Source: an uncultured Lachnospiraceae bacterium
Lineage (GTDB): Bacteria; Bacillota; Clostridia; Lachnospirales; Lachnospiraceae
Assembly: GCA_910577955.1 (NCBI GenBank)
Contig: CAJTNC010000014.1
Span: forward strand, 17,608-81,607
Reading direction: 5' to 3'
Length of the DNA stretch: 64,000 bases
The notes beneath the pieces were generated by a model, which ran no database searches, was not told the DNA's origin, and saw only the letters and a list, made by a program, of their open reading frames with translations. Positions within the stretch are counted from its first letter, which is position 1. Every line of letters starts with the position of its first letter. Shown piece by piece: positions 17,653 through 26,875 of this stretch. The translations under genes were made by a program, and so were the position numbers.

Positions 17653-18429
17653 CCTTAAAGCGCCGATCTTCTCCCAAAAAGATTCATCATAATATTCGAT
17701 CAGAAACAACGGTATTGCACTCAAAATTCCAATAGCCCTATTTTTCTGTATAAATCGTTCCTTCTGCACTTCATATATCTTTTCCTGCGACATATTTTCT
17801 ATAAAATGCTGATAGTCAGTCTCTTCTTTATACGATACAATAACAGATGCTCTCTTTCTGCTGGCATCACATGCAATATACCACATTTCTTTTGAGATAT
17901 AGCGAGAATCCGCATAATCCGAAACTCCGCCAACCTCTTTTTTATAGTCTCCGCATTCCTCGAGCGACAGATAAAATGTTTTATAATCCCGCTCCGCAAC
18001 CGATATTTCTTTAAGCGCTTCAACCATAGGATATGAAATATAAAGTTTTCCCAACTCCGTCTCGTTATTAAACGTTGCTAACATTTCTTTCAAAACATCA
18101 TTTTTTGCCCACTTTTTCGGTACATTATTTTGCTGCCCATCATAATCAAAAAATAGATACACTTCGGAAAAATCCGTCATTTCCATATTTTTCAGTTTCT
18201 TCGAAACATCACTGTTCATTTCTTTCAAAACACCGACTATATCTGTATCAAAATTGTCCTCCCGAAGTTTCGACCATAACATATATAAATTAGCCGCCGC
18301 CGGAAGCGTCACAAGCAGAACATCCGCACGATCTGCAAAAAAATGTCTGCTGATACTCTTAAACAGATTTTCCTCTGTTCTTTCTCCCTCGTAAATTATT
18401 ATTACTTTCTTTTGTTTCTCTTTAATCAT
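17641..18429 (-). CDS. Toprim/RloB-like putative nuclease effector
   Basis: 262 residues. The N-terminus reads VIIIYEGERTEENLF, with Glu14 in the place of the catalytic Glu of Toprim/RloB-like proteins (usual pattern EGExTE), and residues 91-97 are YLFFDYDG, matching the Toprim DxD metal motif (Asp95, Asp97). A YPMVEAL motif follows near 148, again as in RloB/AriB-like proteins. The start overlaps the end of the AAA ATPase gene by 8 nt, so the two are coupled. By analogy with PARIS-type and RloAB pairs I infer a metal-dependent nuclease held in check by the ATPase; direct family membership is not certain. Confidence 0.6.
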   Translation of the reverse strand: MIKEKQKKVIIIYEGERTEENLFKSISRHFFADRADVLLVTLPAAANLYMLWSKLREDNFDTDIVGVLKEMNSDVSKKLKNMEMTDFSEVYLFFDYDGQQNNVPKKWAKNDVLKEMLATFNNETELGKLYISYPMVEALKEISVAERDYKTFYLSLEECGDYKKEVGGVSDYADSRYISKEMWYIACDASRKRASVIVSYKEETDYQHFIENMSQEKIYEVQKERFIQKNRAIGILSAIPLFLIEYYDESFWEKIGALRGRS

Positions 18430-19519
18430 TAAACGCTCCCGCTTTATACATCTTCTGAAGATTATGGGCTTCCCGCAAAACTTTGTCCGTCAACTCTGAA
18501 AACGGCCTTATTCGATTGTCCTCCAGTTTAAAAATGCAGTCCGGACGCAGCAGATCGTTAGACATCAGATCCGTATTATGGGATGTGATAACAGCCTGCG
18601 TATCCGGTATTTCGAGAATTCTCTTAACCACCTCTTTTGCAAGATCCGTGTGATAAAACGCATCAAATTCATCCACATAAATAAAGGAGCATTTCTCCAT
18701 CTGAATATACCAGAAAAAGAAAAAAACCAAAGACCTGGTTCCGCTCGATATCAAAGAAGAGAGCTGTACTTCTTTTTCCCCCATTCTGCAATATACGTTT
18801 TTCCCCTCTCCGTTATCCTTTGCCAAAAGCTGATAAGAGATTCCCAGATTTTGTAAAAACAACTGCAATTTCTCCACTGCCCCCTCCGTTCTGGCAATCG
18901 CCTCAAACAGATTTCCACCAATATTAGAGAAACCCATATACCAGTTTCCTTCCGTACTGCTGAACCAAAGCATGTGATTGACAAACTCCATAAATTCATA
19001 AAAAACTTTACAGATGTCGTCCTCCTTATCTAAAACAGTATTTGCATATATATATTTCACAAGAGAAATACTTCTGTCCCATTTTCCCAAATCCAGATTT
19101 TCCGATCCCTTTAATGCAGTTTTGGCCTCCACCGGACTATTTTCCAGTATTTTTTTTCCGTTTACAAATATCTGCTCCCAAACAAGAGACAATGCATCCT
19201 TTTTTCCATATCGATATTTCAATTCATATTTTCCAAACAAAAACGTATATTCAAACTCCACCGTTTCGTCCGCATTATATAGGTTAGAATATAAAATTGC
19301 AGCCGGTCTCGCCTTGTCTGTCAAATGTCTGATCACATCAAATATAGCATACCCCAGATTCGTCTTCCCGCTTGCGTTCTCCCCTACTATCAGACAGTCT
19401 TTAATAATACCGTCTTTTACCAGATTCTTATTAAACTCATAATTTTTTGATGTTACCAATGAAAAAACAAGCTCATCACGAAAGTTTTTATAATTTCTCA
19501 CCTTAAATTCCTGAAGCAT
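18422..19519 (-). CDS. AAA_15/AAA_21-type ATPase (COG1106-like), probable defence sensor
   Basis: 365 residues. SMC/ABC-like ATPase: N-terminal FKVRNYKNF, Walker A GENASGKT (46-53), signature-like LISSGTRSLV near 255, Walker B FIYVDEFDAF (catalytic Glu284) and switch His314 in ITSHNTD. The C-terminus LQKMYKAGAF is characteristic of the COG1106/RloA group. Such ATPases are commonly partnered with nucleases in abortive infection modules. AGGAGG precedes the ATG by 6-7 nt. The pair is flanked by a terminator at its 3' end and stands apart from housekeeping neighbours. Confidence 0.75.
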   Translation of the reverse strand: MLQEFKVRNYKNFRDELVFSLVTSKNYEFNKNLVKDGIIKDCLIVGENASGKTNLGYAIFDVIRHLTDKARPAAILYSNLYNADETVEFEYTFLFGKYELKYRYGKKDALSLVWEQIFVNGKKILENSPVEAKTALKGSENLDLGKWDRSISLVKYIYANTVLDKEDDICKVFYEFMEFVNHMLWFSSTEGNWYMGFSNIGGNLFEAIARTEGAVEKLQLFLQNLGISYQLLAKDNGEGKNVYCRMGEKEVQLSSLISSGTRSLVFFFFWYIQMEKCSFIYVDEFDAFYHTDLAKEVVKRILEIPDTQAVITSHNTDLMSNDLLRPDCIFKLEDNRIRPFSELTDKVLREAHNLQKMYKAGAFND

Positions 19520-19678
19520 GAATCATCCTCCTGTCCGTATACCCCAGCTATTACCGGATCGTATATCACATTTATATCTCTGATTTTATTATACACACTT
19601 ATCCGCAAATTACAATGAAGCTCTGCAGTTTTTTTACTTCCGCCCTGCATTTTTTTTACATTTACTGAAAAATCAACA

Positions 19679-19705
19679 GGCGCCCTTCCGGGCGCCCGCT
19701 TTTTT
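19679..19705. terminator. Bidirectional terminator-like hairpin
   Basis: Perfect 7-bp stem GGCGCCC/GGGCGCC (19679-19685, 19690-19696) with a TTCC loop. T6 follows on the plus strand (19700-19705) and a TTGATTTTT tail on the minus strand, downstream of the DUF4250 gene. Confidence 0.65.
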
Positions 19706-19714
19706 CCGCTATAC

Positions 19715-19888
19715 TTATACAAACTGATTTTTCTCCGCATCATAGCGGTAATTTACCGCCCCCAGTTTTTCCGCGATCTCCTCCTTAGAAACATCCAGAT
19801 CTTCGCACAGATCATCCAGACTGTCATAATAATCCCGCAGTTTCAGATTCACAAAACTAAGCAGCATGATTGGATCCGATGGTATCAT
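19715..19888 (-). CDS. DUF4250 domain protein
   Basis: 57 residues from the ATG at 19888, preceded by GGAGGCGG. The sequence MIPSDPIMLLSFVNLKLRDYY..LDDLCEDLDVSKEEIAEKL..YDAEKNQFV is the DUF4250 family over its entire length. Function unknown; the middle (LDDLCEDLDVSKEEIAEKL) reads like a helix-turn-helix-type helical pair. A longer upstream frame has no good ribosome site and was not used. Transcribed alone, ending at the terminator-like hairpin. Confidence 0.85.
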   Translation of the reverse strand: MIPSDPIMLLSFVNLKLRDYYDSLDDLCEDLDVSKEEIAEKLGAVNYRYDAEKNQFV

Positions 19889-19959
19889 ATTCCCGCCTCC
19901 CTGTATTATTTTATGATGAAACATAGGTATTTGCAAAACTCATTCATTTAATAGTTTAT

Positions 19960-20094
19960 TTGTGCAGAATATACATATCCCTCGCAGGCACGCTCTCGCT
20001 GCACTTCGACCGTAGCGGCAGTAAGTTCGAAAATACCTCACTAACTGCCGACGGCCTCACAGCGCCTGCTTTTGAATATGTATATTCTGCACAA
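19960..20094 (+). repeat. Long structured repeat, copy 1
   Basis: Perfect 19-nt outer arms (19960-19978 and 20076-20094) enclose a core with nested stems: GCAGGC/GCCTGC, an imperfect CGCT..TCG..AGCG hairpin on the left side only, and CGGCAGT/ACTGCCG near the tip. The whole 135 bp aligns with copy 2 read on the opposite strand. Lies upstream of the DUF4250 gene. Confidence 0.75.
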
Positions 20095-20178
20095 TTTACG
20101 TTATAGAATGCAAAGTTTCGCAATCACCTGTTTTTGATGAAACAGATAATTTCTAAACCCCTCTTTTACGGATGTACA

Positions 20179-20315
20179 ATTGTGCGTGTTGTATATTCCA
20201 TAAGCAGGCACTGTGAGACCGTCGGTACTTAGATGCTGTATTTTAGCATCTTATGTACCGCTACGGTCGAACCGTAGCGAAAGCGTGCCTGCGGGGGAAT
20301 ATACAACCGCACAAT
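20179..20315 (-). repeat. Long structured repeat, copy 2, directly after clpB
   Basis: Inverted relative to copy 1. Outer arms 20179-20199 and 20296-20315; core stems GCAGGCAC/GTGCCTGC, a perfect 9-bp hairpin (CGCTACGGT/ACCGTAGCG, TCG loop), CGGTAC/GTACCG and GATGCT/AGCATC. Compared with copy 1 the apical stem shows compensatory pair changes (T-A to C-G, C-G to G-C). The element starts at the clpB stop codon. The 84 nt between copies 1 and 2 holds only a small CTGTTT/AAACAG hairpin. Confidence 0.75.
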
Positions 20316-22897
20316 CATTTTCTCTCCGCTATCAACTCGCCATTTTTTAAAGAAATCCGGATCGTATCCTTCTCGTGGACTTCACCGGAGAGGATCAGCT
20401 TCGCCGACAGCGTCTCCACATATTTCTGAATGTAGCGCTTGAGCGGCCTTGCCCCATAGACCGGATCGTAGGCCTGCTCAATAATATGATCCTTTGCTTC
20501 CTCCGAAAGCGCAATGCGAAGCTCCCTGTCCGCCAACCGCCTGTTCAGGTCATCCATGATCAACGTAATGATACCGCCGATATTTTCCTTTGTCAACGGC
20601 TTAAACAGAATCTGTTCATCCAGTCTGTTCAAAAATTCCGGCCTGAAATGAGCCCTCAGTTCTTCCATAACAGCTGTTTCGCAATCTTTGCTGACAGAGC
20701 CGTCCGTCTGGATCCCCTCAAGCAGATACTGCGCTCCGATATTGGACGTCATGATCAGGATCGTATTTTTAAAGTCAACCGTCCGCCCCTGAGAATCTGT
20801 GATCCGCCCGTCGTCCAACACCTGCAGCAGCACGTTGAACACATCGGGATGGGCTTTCTCGATCTCGTCGAAGAGAACCACCGAGTACGGCTTTCTTCTG
20901 ACTGCCTCGGTCAACTGTCCGCCCTCCTCGTAACCAACATATCCGGGAGGCGCCCCGATCAGTCTGGATACGGAATACTTCTCCATATACTCGCTCATAT
21001 CGATACGCACCATATTGTTTTCGTCATCAAACAGACAAGCCGCAAGAGATTTCGCCAGTTCCGTCTTCCCGACGCCGGTGGGACCGAGAAACAGGAAGGA
21101 ACCGATTGGCTTACTCGGATCCTTGATGCCGGCTTTGGAGCGGATGATAGCCTCCGTCACCTTCGTGACTCCTTCGTCCTGCCCGACGACGCGCCTGTGC
21201 AGTTCCTCATCCAAATGCAGCGTCTTGCTCCGCTCGCTCTCCGTCAGCTTTGCCACGGGGATACCGGTCCAGCGGGAGATGATCTTTGCGATCTCCTCCT
21301 CCGTCACCTTCTCATGCACCAGCGACAGATCCTTATTTTTTACGGCTTCCTCCTCAATCTCTAACCGGCGTTTCAGGGCCGGCAGTTTCGAATACTGTAA
21401 TTCCCCGGCTTTCTCATAATCCCCCTCTCTCTGGGCAACTTCGATCTGCCCGTTGACGGTCTCGATCTCCTCCCTGAGAGCCGACAATTTCTCCACCGAA
21501 TGTTTCTCATTGTCCCACTGGGCTTTCCGCTTATCGAGTTCCGCCTTCTCTTCGGCCAGTTCCCGCTGCAGATCAGCCAACCGCTCTTTGCTTAAATTGT
21601 CATCCTCTTTCTTTAACGCCGCCTCCTCGATCTCCATCTGCATCACATGCCTGTTCAGTTCGTCTAACTCCGCCGGCATGGAATCCAGTTCCGTCTTGAT
21701 CAACGCGCAGGCCTCATCCACCAGATCGATAGCCTTATCCGGCAGGAATCTGTCGGAGATATACCTGTTTGACAAAACAGCCGCCGTCACAAGGGCCGTA
21801 TCCAAAATCTTCACTCCGTGATACACTTCATATCTCTCTTTGAGTCCTCTCAGGATCGAGATCGTATCCTCCACCGTCGGCTCTTCCACCAACACCGGCT
21901 GAAAACGCCGCTCCAGCGCCGCATCCTTCTCCACATACTGTCTGTATTCGTTTAAGGTGGTCGCCCCGATACAGTGCAGCTCCCCTCTGGCCAGCATGGG
22001 CTTTAACATATTTCCGGCGTCTAAGGCCCCGTCGGTCTTGCCTGCGCCGACGATGGTGTGCAGTTCGTCGATAAACAGGATGATCTGACCGTCGGATTTT
22101 TTCACATCCTCAAGCACCGCCTTCAGCCGCTCCTCAAATTCGCCCCGGTACTTGGCTCCCGCCACCAACGCCCCCATATCCAGCGCAAAGATCTTTTTAT
22201 CCTTCAGTCCCTGAGGCACATCGCCTCTGACGATTCGCTGGGCTAAGCCTTCCACTACCGCGGTCTTGCCGACGCCGGGTTCCCCGATCAGCACCGGATT
22301 GTTTTTGCTCTTTCTGGACAGGATGCGAATCACGTTCCTGATCTCGTTGTCTCTGCCGATCACAGGGTCCAACTTCTGGTTTCTGGCCCGCTCCACCAGT
22401 TCCTGACCATACTTTTCCAACGTATCGTAGGTGGCCTCCGGATTGTCGCTTGTCACCCTCTGATTTCCTCTGATCGTGGACAATGCCTGCAAAAACCGCT
22501 CTCTGGTGATGCCGAACTCCCTGAAAATTTCCTTGATCTCTCTGTTTGGCTCTTTGATCATCGACAAAAACAGATGTTCCACGGAAACGTACTCATCTCC
22601 CATCTGCTTCGCCTCGTCCTCCGCGTTGATCAATACCTTATTTAAATACTGTCCGACGTAGACCTGACCGCCCTGCACCTTCACCCGCTTTTCAAGGGCC
22701 TGTTTCACACGGTTCACAAAGTATTCTTTTTGAATCTCCATTTTCTCGATCAGCTTTAAGATCAGAGAATCCTCTATCGTCAGCAAACTGTACAGCAGAT
22801 GCTCCTGCTCGATTTCCTGATTGCCGTATTCGTAAGCCAACTTCTCACATCTCTCCACCGCCTGAATGGAATTCTGTGTAAATTTTGAAATGTTCAT
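20315..22897 (-). CDS. clpB: ClpB disaggregase (HSP100)
   Basis: 860 residues, full ClpB length. Order: double Clp-N repeat (1-145), AAA-1 with Walker A GEPGVGKT and ILFIDELHTIVGAG, the long coiled-coil middle domain rich in Lys/Glu (about 400-530) that ClpA/ClpC lack or shorten, AAA-2 with Walker A GPTGVGKT and VVLFDEIEKAH, and the C-terminal D2-small domain. It extracts polypeptides from aggregates with DnaK. No ClpP-binding IGF loop was noticed, as expected for ClpB. Upstream there is a degenerate CIRCE site, implying heat-shock control by HrcA. Confidence 0.95.
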   Translation of the reverse strand: MNISKFTQNSIQAVERCEKLAYEYGNQEIEQEHLLYSLLTIEDSLILKLIEKMEIQKEYFVNRVKQALEKRVKVQGGQVYVGQYLNKVLINAEDEAKQMGDEYVSVEHLFLSMIKEPNREIKEIFREFGITRERFLQALSTIRGNQRVTSDNPEATYDTLEKYGQELVERARNQKLDPVIGRDNEIRNVIRILSRKSKNNPVLIGEPGVGKTAVVEGLAQRIVRGDVPQGLKDKKIFALDMGALVAGAKYRGEFEERLKAVLEDVKKSDGQIILFIDELHTIVGAGKTDGALDAGNMLKPMLARGELHCIGATTLNEYRQYVEKDAALERRFQPVLVEEPTVEDTISILRGLKERYEVYHGVKILDTALVTAAVLSNRYISDRFLPDKAIDLVDEACALIKTELDSMPAELDELNRHVMQMEIEEAALKKEDDNLSKERLADLQRELAEEKAELDKRKAQWDNEKHSVEKLSALREEIETVNGQIEVAQREGDYEKAGELQYSKLPALKRRLEIEEEAVKNKDLSLVHEKVTEEEIAKIISRWTGIPVAKLTESERSKTLHLDEELHRRVVGQDEGVTKVTEAIIRSKAGIKDPSKPIGSFLFLGPTGVGKTELAKSLAACLFDDENNMVRIDMSEYMEKYSVSRLIGAPPGYVGYEEGGQLTEAVRRKPYSVVLFDEIEKAHPDVFNVLLQVLDDGRITDSQGRTVDFKNTILIMTSNIGAQYLLEGIQTDGSVSKDCETAVMEELRAHFRPEFLNRLDEQILFKPLTKENIGGIITLIMDDLNRRLADRELRIALSEEAKDHIIEQAYDPVYGARPLKRYIQKYVETLSAKLILSGEVHEKDTIRISLKNGELIAERK

Positions 22898-22962
22898 AAA
22901 AGCACCTCCCTATCTCAGTTATTATGTGCCGTCTTTCAATCTTTTTTTCTCGCTGCGATTAT

Positions 22963-23005
22963 AAGATAGCACCGTTTGTTAGCCACGTCAATAGTTGAGT
23001 GCTAA
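22963..23005 (-). promoter_or_regulatory. clpB promoter with degenerate CIRCE element
   Basis: Minus strand TTGACG (22986-22991), 17-nt spacer, TATCTT (22963-22968). The -35 box lies inside TTAGCCACG-N9-GAGTGCTAA (22979-23005): the right half is a perfect CIRCE half-site (TTAGCACTC on the minus strand), the left half keeps only TTAGC. HrcA repression is the obvious reading. Confidence 0.6.
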
Positions 23006-23032
23006 AATTTTCTGAAAATTTTATGAATTAAC

Positions 23033-26000
23033 TTAAATCACCCTCACCTCTTCCTCCAAATAGAAGGAATACAAAATCCTTTCTTTCACCTTTTTCCCCG
23101 TCAGCCTCTGAAGCGCTTCCCCGTAATAGTCAAGCTGCACCCGGTATCTTTCCGCCAGCTCTTCCGGCGATTTAATAACATCCGTTTTGTAATCTAGCAA
23201 AACGATCTCGCCGTCTTCCTCAAAAAACGCATCGATAATTCCCTGCACCAAAACCTGTTCCGTCTCCGGAAATTCAGAGGACAGCCGATCCGCGCTTATC
23301 CCCAGCATAAAGGGCTGTTCTCTCCACAATTTTCCCTCTTTTGCAGCCAGATGCATGCGCTTTGCCAAAGGACTGTTCATAAAGCGCACAATTTTTGCCC
23401 TGCTCACAGCTTTCCGGTATTCCTCCTGCAAAAGCCCTGCGCCGCCAAAACGCTCCAGATCTTTTCCCAGCCGTCCTGCGTCATAACAAAGTTCCGGTTC
23501 TCCGAACTCCATCAACTCCATCACCCTGTGCACAGCGCTTCCCCGCAGGGCGCCCGAAATCTGTCTTTCCTCCTCCTTCCGCAAAAAAAGCGGCAGATAG
23601 GGCGCCGGTGTTTCCTCCTCAAACAGCCTCTTTCCGGCATCCTCCTCCTGCATTCCGTCCTCTTCTTTTCCCGCCATGCTGTGGATCGCCGCCATTTTTA
23701 ATTCCGAAACAGTGGTCTTTGCGTACAGCCTTTGCAGGTTTTCATGGGGATAAAGCCAGCCAAACCGTTCTTCCAGATATTCTTTCATATCATCATTTAT
23801 TACGCACGTTATTAAATCTTTTTTAAGAGATTCCGCATGGCCTATCTTCCTGTAGCTCTCCGCTGTCAGATTCGCCTGTATATCCGTATCCCGCACGATC
23901 CTACAGACAATATCTTCCCGGACAGCTGCCTCCTCTGAAAACGGCTTCGCCTCTATTCCATATTCCGAAAGCAGCGCTGCCATACTCTCCGTCCGCATCG
24001 CACAGGCTGCGAGAAGTTCCAAAAAGCTTCCCGCATCGCTCCGCTCTAAATAGGGCAGCATGATGCTCTCCTGCTCCAAAATGCCGCTCTTTCCGCGCAG
24101 CAGCTTCTCCGCGCTATCAGTAACACCCGTTATTATCAGTTTTTCTTTCGCCCTTGTCAGCGCCACATACAAAACGCGCAGTTCCTCCGCCTGAGAATCC
24201 AGACGTATCTTTCTGGACAGGGCAATCTTAGGCAAAGTCCGCCTCTTTGTCCGCAGCGTCTCATCTACCTGATCCACGCCGATTCCCATGTCCATATCTG
24301 TGAGCACCGGCGCGGAGGCGTCCCGTCTGTTCATCCTCCTGCCCGTACCGGCCACAAAACAGACCGGAAACTCTAGTCCTTTACTCTTGTGGATCGTCAT
24401 GAGCCTGACCACATCCGCCAGCTCGTCCTGCGTTCCCGCCTCGCCCTGATCGATATTGTATTTTTCTATCTGATCGATATAGCGGATAAAATGATACAGC
24501 CCTTTGAAACTGGTCTTTTCAAAAGCCGCCGCCTTCTGCAAAAGCATCTGCGCGTTCGCCCGCCTTCCGGCTCCGTCAGGCATCGCCGTCACATATTCCA
24601 GATAATGGCTTTCCTCCATGATCTTGGCCAACAATTCCCGCACCGAAAGCCATACCGCGGAACGCCTGAGCTCTTTAAACCAATTCAAAAATCCTCTGCA
24701 CTTCTCCGCCAGCCGGTCCGCCCCCTCCGCATAGCTCTCTATTTTTTTGTAGAGTTTGCGCCTCCCCGGAAAGGCCGCCGTTATTTCCGCTGCCTCCACG
24801 TCCGTAAAAGAAGCAAAGCAGGATCTCAGGACTCCAAACAGCGGAATATCCTGCAGCGGATTGTCGATCACCCGCAGAAGCTGCAAAATGACCTGTACCT
24901 CCTTCGCCTGAAAGTATCCTGTCCGCGAATTGACAAAACAGGGAATCCCATAACGGCCAAAGATCTCCTCAAAAGTCTCCTCCGCGCCGCTGCTGCGAAA
25001 CAGGATCACGATATCTCCATACCGCAGCGGTCTGAGTCCCTGACCGTCCTCCCCCATCACTTTAAGCTCCCGCATCAGCTTCCGAATGCGCAGGGCGATG
25101 ACTTCCGCCTCCCTCTCTAAGGCAGTAGCCTCTTCTCCTTCCGCTTTTTCTATCACCAGAAATTCCGTCTTGTACTCTTCCCTTTGCCCATCCTCTGACA
25201 GCCGGATCCTCTCTTTCTCTCCTGTTTCCTCATCCTCAGGCTTCTCTTCATCCGCAATCTCGTCATAGTATGCCGCTCCGAAGTGCAGCTTGGCCCTGTC
25301 ATCATAGTCTATGCCGCCCAGATCCTTCGCCAGAAGCTGTTTAAAAATCAGATTGACGCTCCCTATCACTTCCCGCCTGCTGCGGAAGTTCTGATACAGG
25401 TCAACCCTGCGAAACTCTCCCTCCTCCGTGGAGTAGGTATGAAATTTTTCCATAAAAAGTTCCGGCCTTGCCAGACGGAACTTATAGATGCTCTGTTTGA
25501 CATCCCCCACCATGAAACGGTCAAAACGCCCTGCCCTCTCTCCGGAGATACAGCCCAGAATGCACTCCTGCACCAGATTGCTGTCCTGATACTCGTCCAC
25601 CATAATCTCTTTAAAATACTCCCGCAATTCCAACGCCGCAGCGGTCGGTTCCGCAAAAACTCCGTCGTCGCTCTCCGCCCTCCTGCAAAGGATCTCCAAC
25701 GTCAGATGTTCCATATCCGAAAAATCGATCAGGTTTTTCTCCCGCTTTTTCGCTTCAAATCTTTTCCCAAACCGCGCCGTCACCGCCGTCAGTTCCCGCA
25801 CCACGGGCGAAACCTGCCTGCATTGTGCAAAGAGCCCCTCCTCCCCCTGCGAAAAGAACTGCTCGTTTATCTGCTCCACCTGTTTCTTTACGCCGTTCCG
25901 CATCTGTTTTACGGCCTCCCGCTTTCCGGGATCCACGGCGTCATCTTTTTTGGAGGAAAGCCTGTCGAATGCCACTCCCGCCATAGCCGCCTGCATTTCC

Positions 26001-26815
26001 GAAAAATCTCCTGCACGCGCCGCCTTTTCCAACAATACAAGGCTCTTTTCCAGATTTTCCCCGTACATATAAGGGCCGGCCGGCCTCTCGCATATTCTGA
26101 TACACTGCTTTAACTGCCGGACCAGTTCCGGCAGAATATGCCGCAAATATTCCATAACAAATGTTATGAAACCTGAGTTTCGCATCTTTTCCAACGAATC
26201 AAATTCATAATCCTCCCCATGTTCTTTTAACCACACGTAAGGCCACGGATAACTCATGGCGAAGCGGTGCAGAGAAAGAATGCTCTCCTCCAACACTTTC
26301 TCCCGCTTTCCGGTGCTGTAGGATTCCACCAATTTCCCGAAGGCCGGCGCTTCTCCGCACTCGTATTCATGAAAAGCTTCCTCCAGCACCTGCTCCAACA
26401 CCTCCTGCTGCAGCAGTCCCGTCTCCCCCTCATCCGCCACCCGGAAAGCCGGGTCCAGACCGATCTCCTGAAAATGATTGCGGATCACAAACAGGCAGAA
26501 ACTGTGGATCGTCGTGATCTGCGCATTGTGGATCAGAGTGGCCTGCCGCTGCAAGTGCGCATTCTCCGGCTCCGACACCAGCTTTTCGGCGATAGCGGCG
26601 CTTATGCGCTCCCGCATTTCACCGGCCGCCGCGTTGGTGAATGTCACGATCAAAAGCCTGTCGATATCTGCCGGATCCTCCCCCTCGCTGATCATGCGGA
26701 TGATCCGCTCCACCAATACCGCAGTCTTCCCGCTGCCGGCCGCCGCCGACACCAGTATATTTTTTCCCCGCAGTGAGATCGCCTGTTCCTGATTTTCCGT
26801 AAACTGCCTCTTCAT
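23033..26815 (-). CDS. addA: ATP-dependent helicase/nuclease subunit A
   Basis: 1260 residues, typical AddA length. UvrD-type helicase with Walker A AAAGSGKT (24-31), DEYQDSN motif II, TIHKSKGLEF motif V and ALTRAKEKL motif VI; the C-terminal RecB-like nuclease has LLDYKTD with the catalytic Asp and Lys. With AddB it resects double-strand breaks and recognises Chi-like sites for RecA loading. AddA acts as the 3'-5' motor. The ATG lies in a threefold 17-bp tandem repeat that carries three successive start codons. Confidence 0.95.
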   Translation of the reverse strand: MKRQFTENQEQAISLRGKNILVSAAAGSGKTAVLVERIIRMISEGEDPADIDRLLIVTFTNAAAGEMRERISAAIAEKLVSEPENAHLQRQATLIHNAQITTIHSFCLFVIRNHFQEIGLDPAFRVADEGETGLLQQEVLEQVLEEAFHEYECGEAPAFGKLVESYSTGKREKVLEESILSLHRFAMSYPWPYVWLKEHGEDYEFDSLEKMRNSGFITFVMEYLRHILPELVRQLKQCIRICERPAGPYMYGENLEKSLVLLEKAARAGDFSEMQAAMAGVAFDRLSSKKDDAVDPGKREAVKQMRNGVKKQVEQINEQFFSQGEEGLFAQCRQVSPVVRELTAVTARFGKRFEAKKREKNLIDFSDMEHLTLEILCRRAESDDGVFAEPTAAALELREYFKEIMVDEYQDSNLVQECILGCISGERAGRFDRFMVGDVKQSIYKFRLARPELFMEKFHTYSTEEGEFRRVDLYQNFRSRREVIGSVNLIFKQLLAKDLGGIDYDDRAKLHFGAAYYDEIADEEKPEDEETGEKERIRLSEDGQREEYKTEFLVIEKAEGEEATALEREAEVIALRIRKLMRELKVMGEDGQGLRPLRYGDIVILFRSSGAEETFEEIFGRYGIPCFVNSRTGYFQAKEVQVILQLLRVIDNPLQDIPLFGVLRSCFASFTDVEAAEITAAFPGRRKLYKKIESYAEGADRLAEKCRGFLNWFKELRRSAVWLSVRELLAKIMEESHYLEYVTAMPDGAGRRANAQMLLQKAAAFEKTSFKGLYHFIRYIDQIEKYNIDQGEAGTQDELADVVRLMTIHKSKGLEFPVCFVAGTGRRMNRRDASAPVLTDMDMGIGVDQVDETLRTKRRTLPKIALSRKIRLDSQAEELRVLYVALTRAKEKLIITGVTDSAEKLLRGKSGILEQESIMLPYLERSDAGSFLELLAACAMRTESMAALLSEYGIEAKPFSEEAAVREDIVCRIVRDTDIQANLTAESYRKIGHAESLKKDLITCVINDDMKEYLEERFGWLYPHENLQRLYAKTTVSELKMAAIHSMAGKEEDGMQEEDAGKRLFEEETPAPYLPLFLRKEEERQISGALRGSAVHRVMELMEFGEPELCYDAGRLGKDLERFGGAGLLQEEYRKAVSRAKIVRFMNSPLAKRMHLAAKEGKLWREQPFMLGISADRLSSEFPETEQVLVQGIIDAFFEEDGEIVLLDYKTDVIKSPEELAERYRVQLDYYGEALQRLTGKKVKERILYSFYLEEEVRVI

Positions 26816-26860
26816 AAACGCCGCCTCTTCATAAATGCTGCTTCTTCATAAATGCTCCGT
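26810..26860 (-). repeat. Three 17-bp tandem repeats at the addA start
   Basis: Units at 26810-26826, 26827-26843 and 26844-26860. Each contains TTTATGAAG on the minus strand, giving ATGs at 26849, 26832 and 26815. The first two open six-codon ORFs (MKKQHL, MKRRRL) whose TGA overlaps the next ATG as ATGA; the third is the addA start. A GGAG site stands before the first ATG and a GAGG site before the third. Confidence 0.8.
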
Positions 26861-26875
26861 CTTCCTGCCCGATAT

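Noticed and set aside
19498..19743. 81-codon minus-strand open frame covering the hairpin at 19679-19696
   Set aside because: Runs through a terminator-like hairpin and has no ribosome site or conserved features.
20375..21364. 329-codon plus-strand open frame within clpB
   Set aside because: Antisense to highly conserved ClpB AAA-2 sequence; no ribosome site and composition of a shadow frame.
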